Shown: positions 63,897-64,000 of the stretch, one piece after another
How positions within the stretch are numbered: position 1 is the first letter of the stretch
Layout: each line of letters begins with the position of its first letter
Origin: Nostoc sp. S4
Lineage (GTDB): Bacteria; Cyanobacteriota; Cyanobacteriia; Cyanobacteriales; Nostocaceae
Direction: 5' to 3'
Assembly: GCA_029379225.1 (NCBI GenBank)
Contig: JAQYWR010000039.1
Coordinates: 16,008 to 80,007, forward strand
DNA: 64,000 nucleotides
The notes under the pieces: model-generated
What the model saw: the letters and a program-made list of their open reading frames with translations, nothing else
Database searches by the model: none
What the model was told of the DNA's origin: nothing
Program-made: the position numbers and the translations under genes

Positions 63897-64000
63897 GTGC
63901 GGAGGGTTTGAAAACGATCAGAATCTCTGTCACATCCGTATTTAATAAGTAGCTAGACATGATTAAATATAAAACGCTTTACAGAGTAATTACCTTTGTG

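Noticed and set aside
1-64000. Frequent GCGATCGC octamers
   Set aside because: HIP1 sites, a well-known genome-wide feature of many cyanobacteria
1-64000. Scattered GACTAATGACTAATGAC / GGTCATTGGTCATT strings (near 80, 9300, 26595, 40400, 50400)
   Set aside because: Typical dispersed intergenic short repeats of Nostocales; not treated as specific elements

Overview
The window is a cyanobacterial chromosome segment, most like a filamentous heterocystous (Nostocales-type) lineage judging by abundant GCGATCGC (HIP1) sites, heptanucleotide-type repeats, nblA, petM, ycf39-like and lpxD genes. Most of it is ordinary core and accessory metabolism: acs, acpP-fabF, a transketolase, an emrRAB-like efflux operon, lpxD, pdxA, nadK, hppD, hemE and a pstSCAB1B2 phosphate operon. 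Items most worth a second look: (1) an ABC-F gene with a structured ~150-nt leader in which a 5' arm can pair with the Shine-Dalgarno region, with small ORFs between, suggesting attenuation; (2) a zinc-ribbon + NYN/LabA-like nuclease + OST-HTH/LOTUS-like fusion; (3) a five-unit, 11-bp-phased Pho-box-like array upstream of pstS; (4) a second PstB with the Q-loop Gln replaced by Pro; (5) a 296-bp element with perfect 18-bp inverted termini just upstream of nblA, and an NblR-like regulator in the same window; (6) a 1.4-kb decay zone containing a broken RelE/HigB-type toxin beside an intact antitoxin, and a frameshifted aspartic-protease gene pair; (7) two ~170-bp MITE-like copies with TA ends; (8) a 21-bp minisatellite and a polypurine/polypyrimidine tract; (9) petM, which the ORF track misses because it is only 34 aa. 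All assignments come from reading the sequence and family knowledge; no searches were run.
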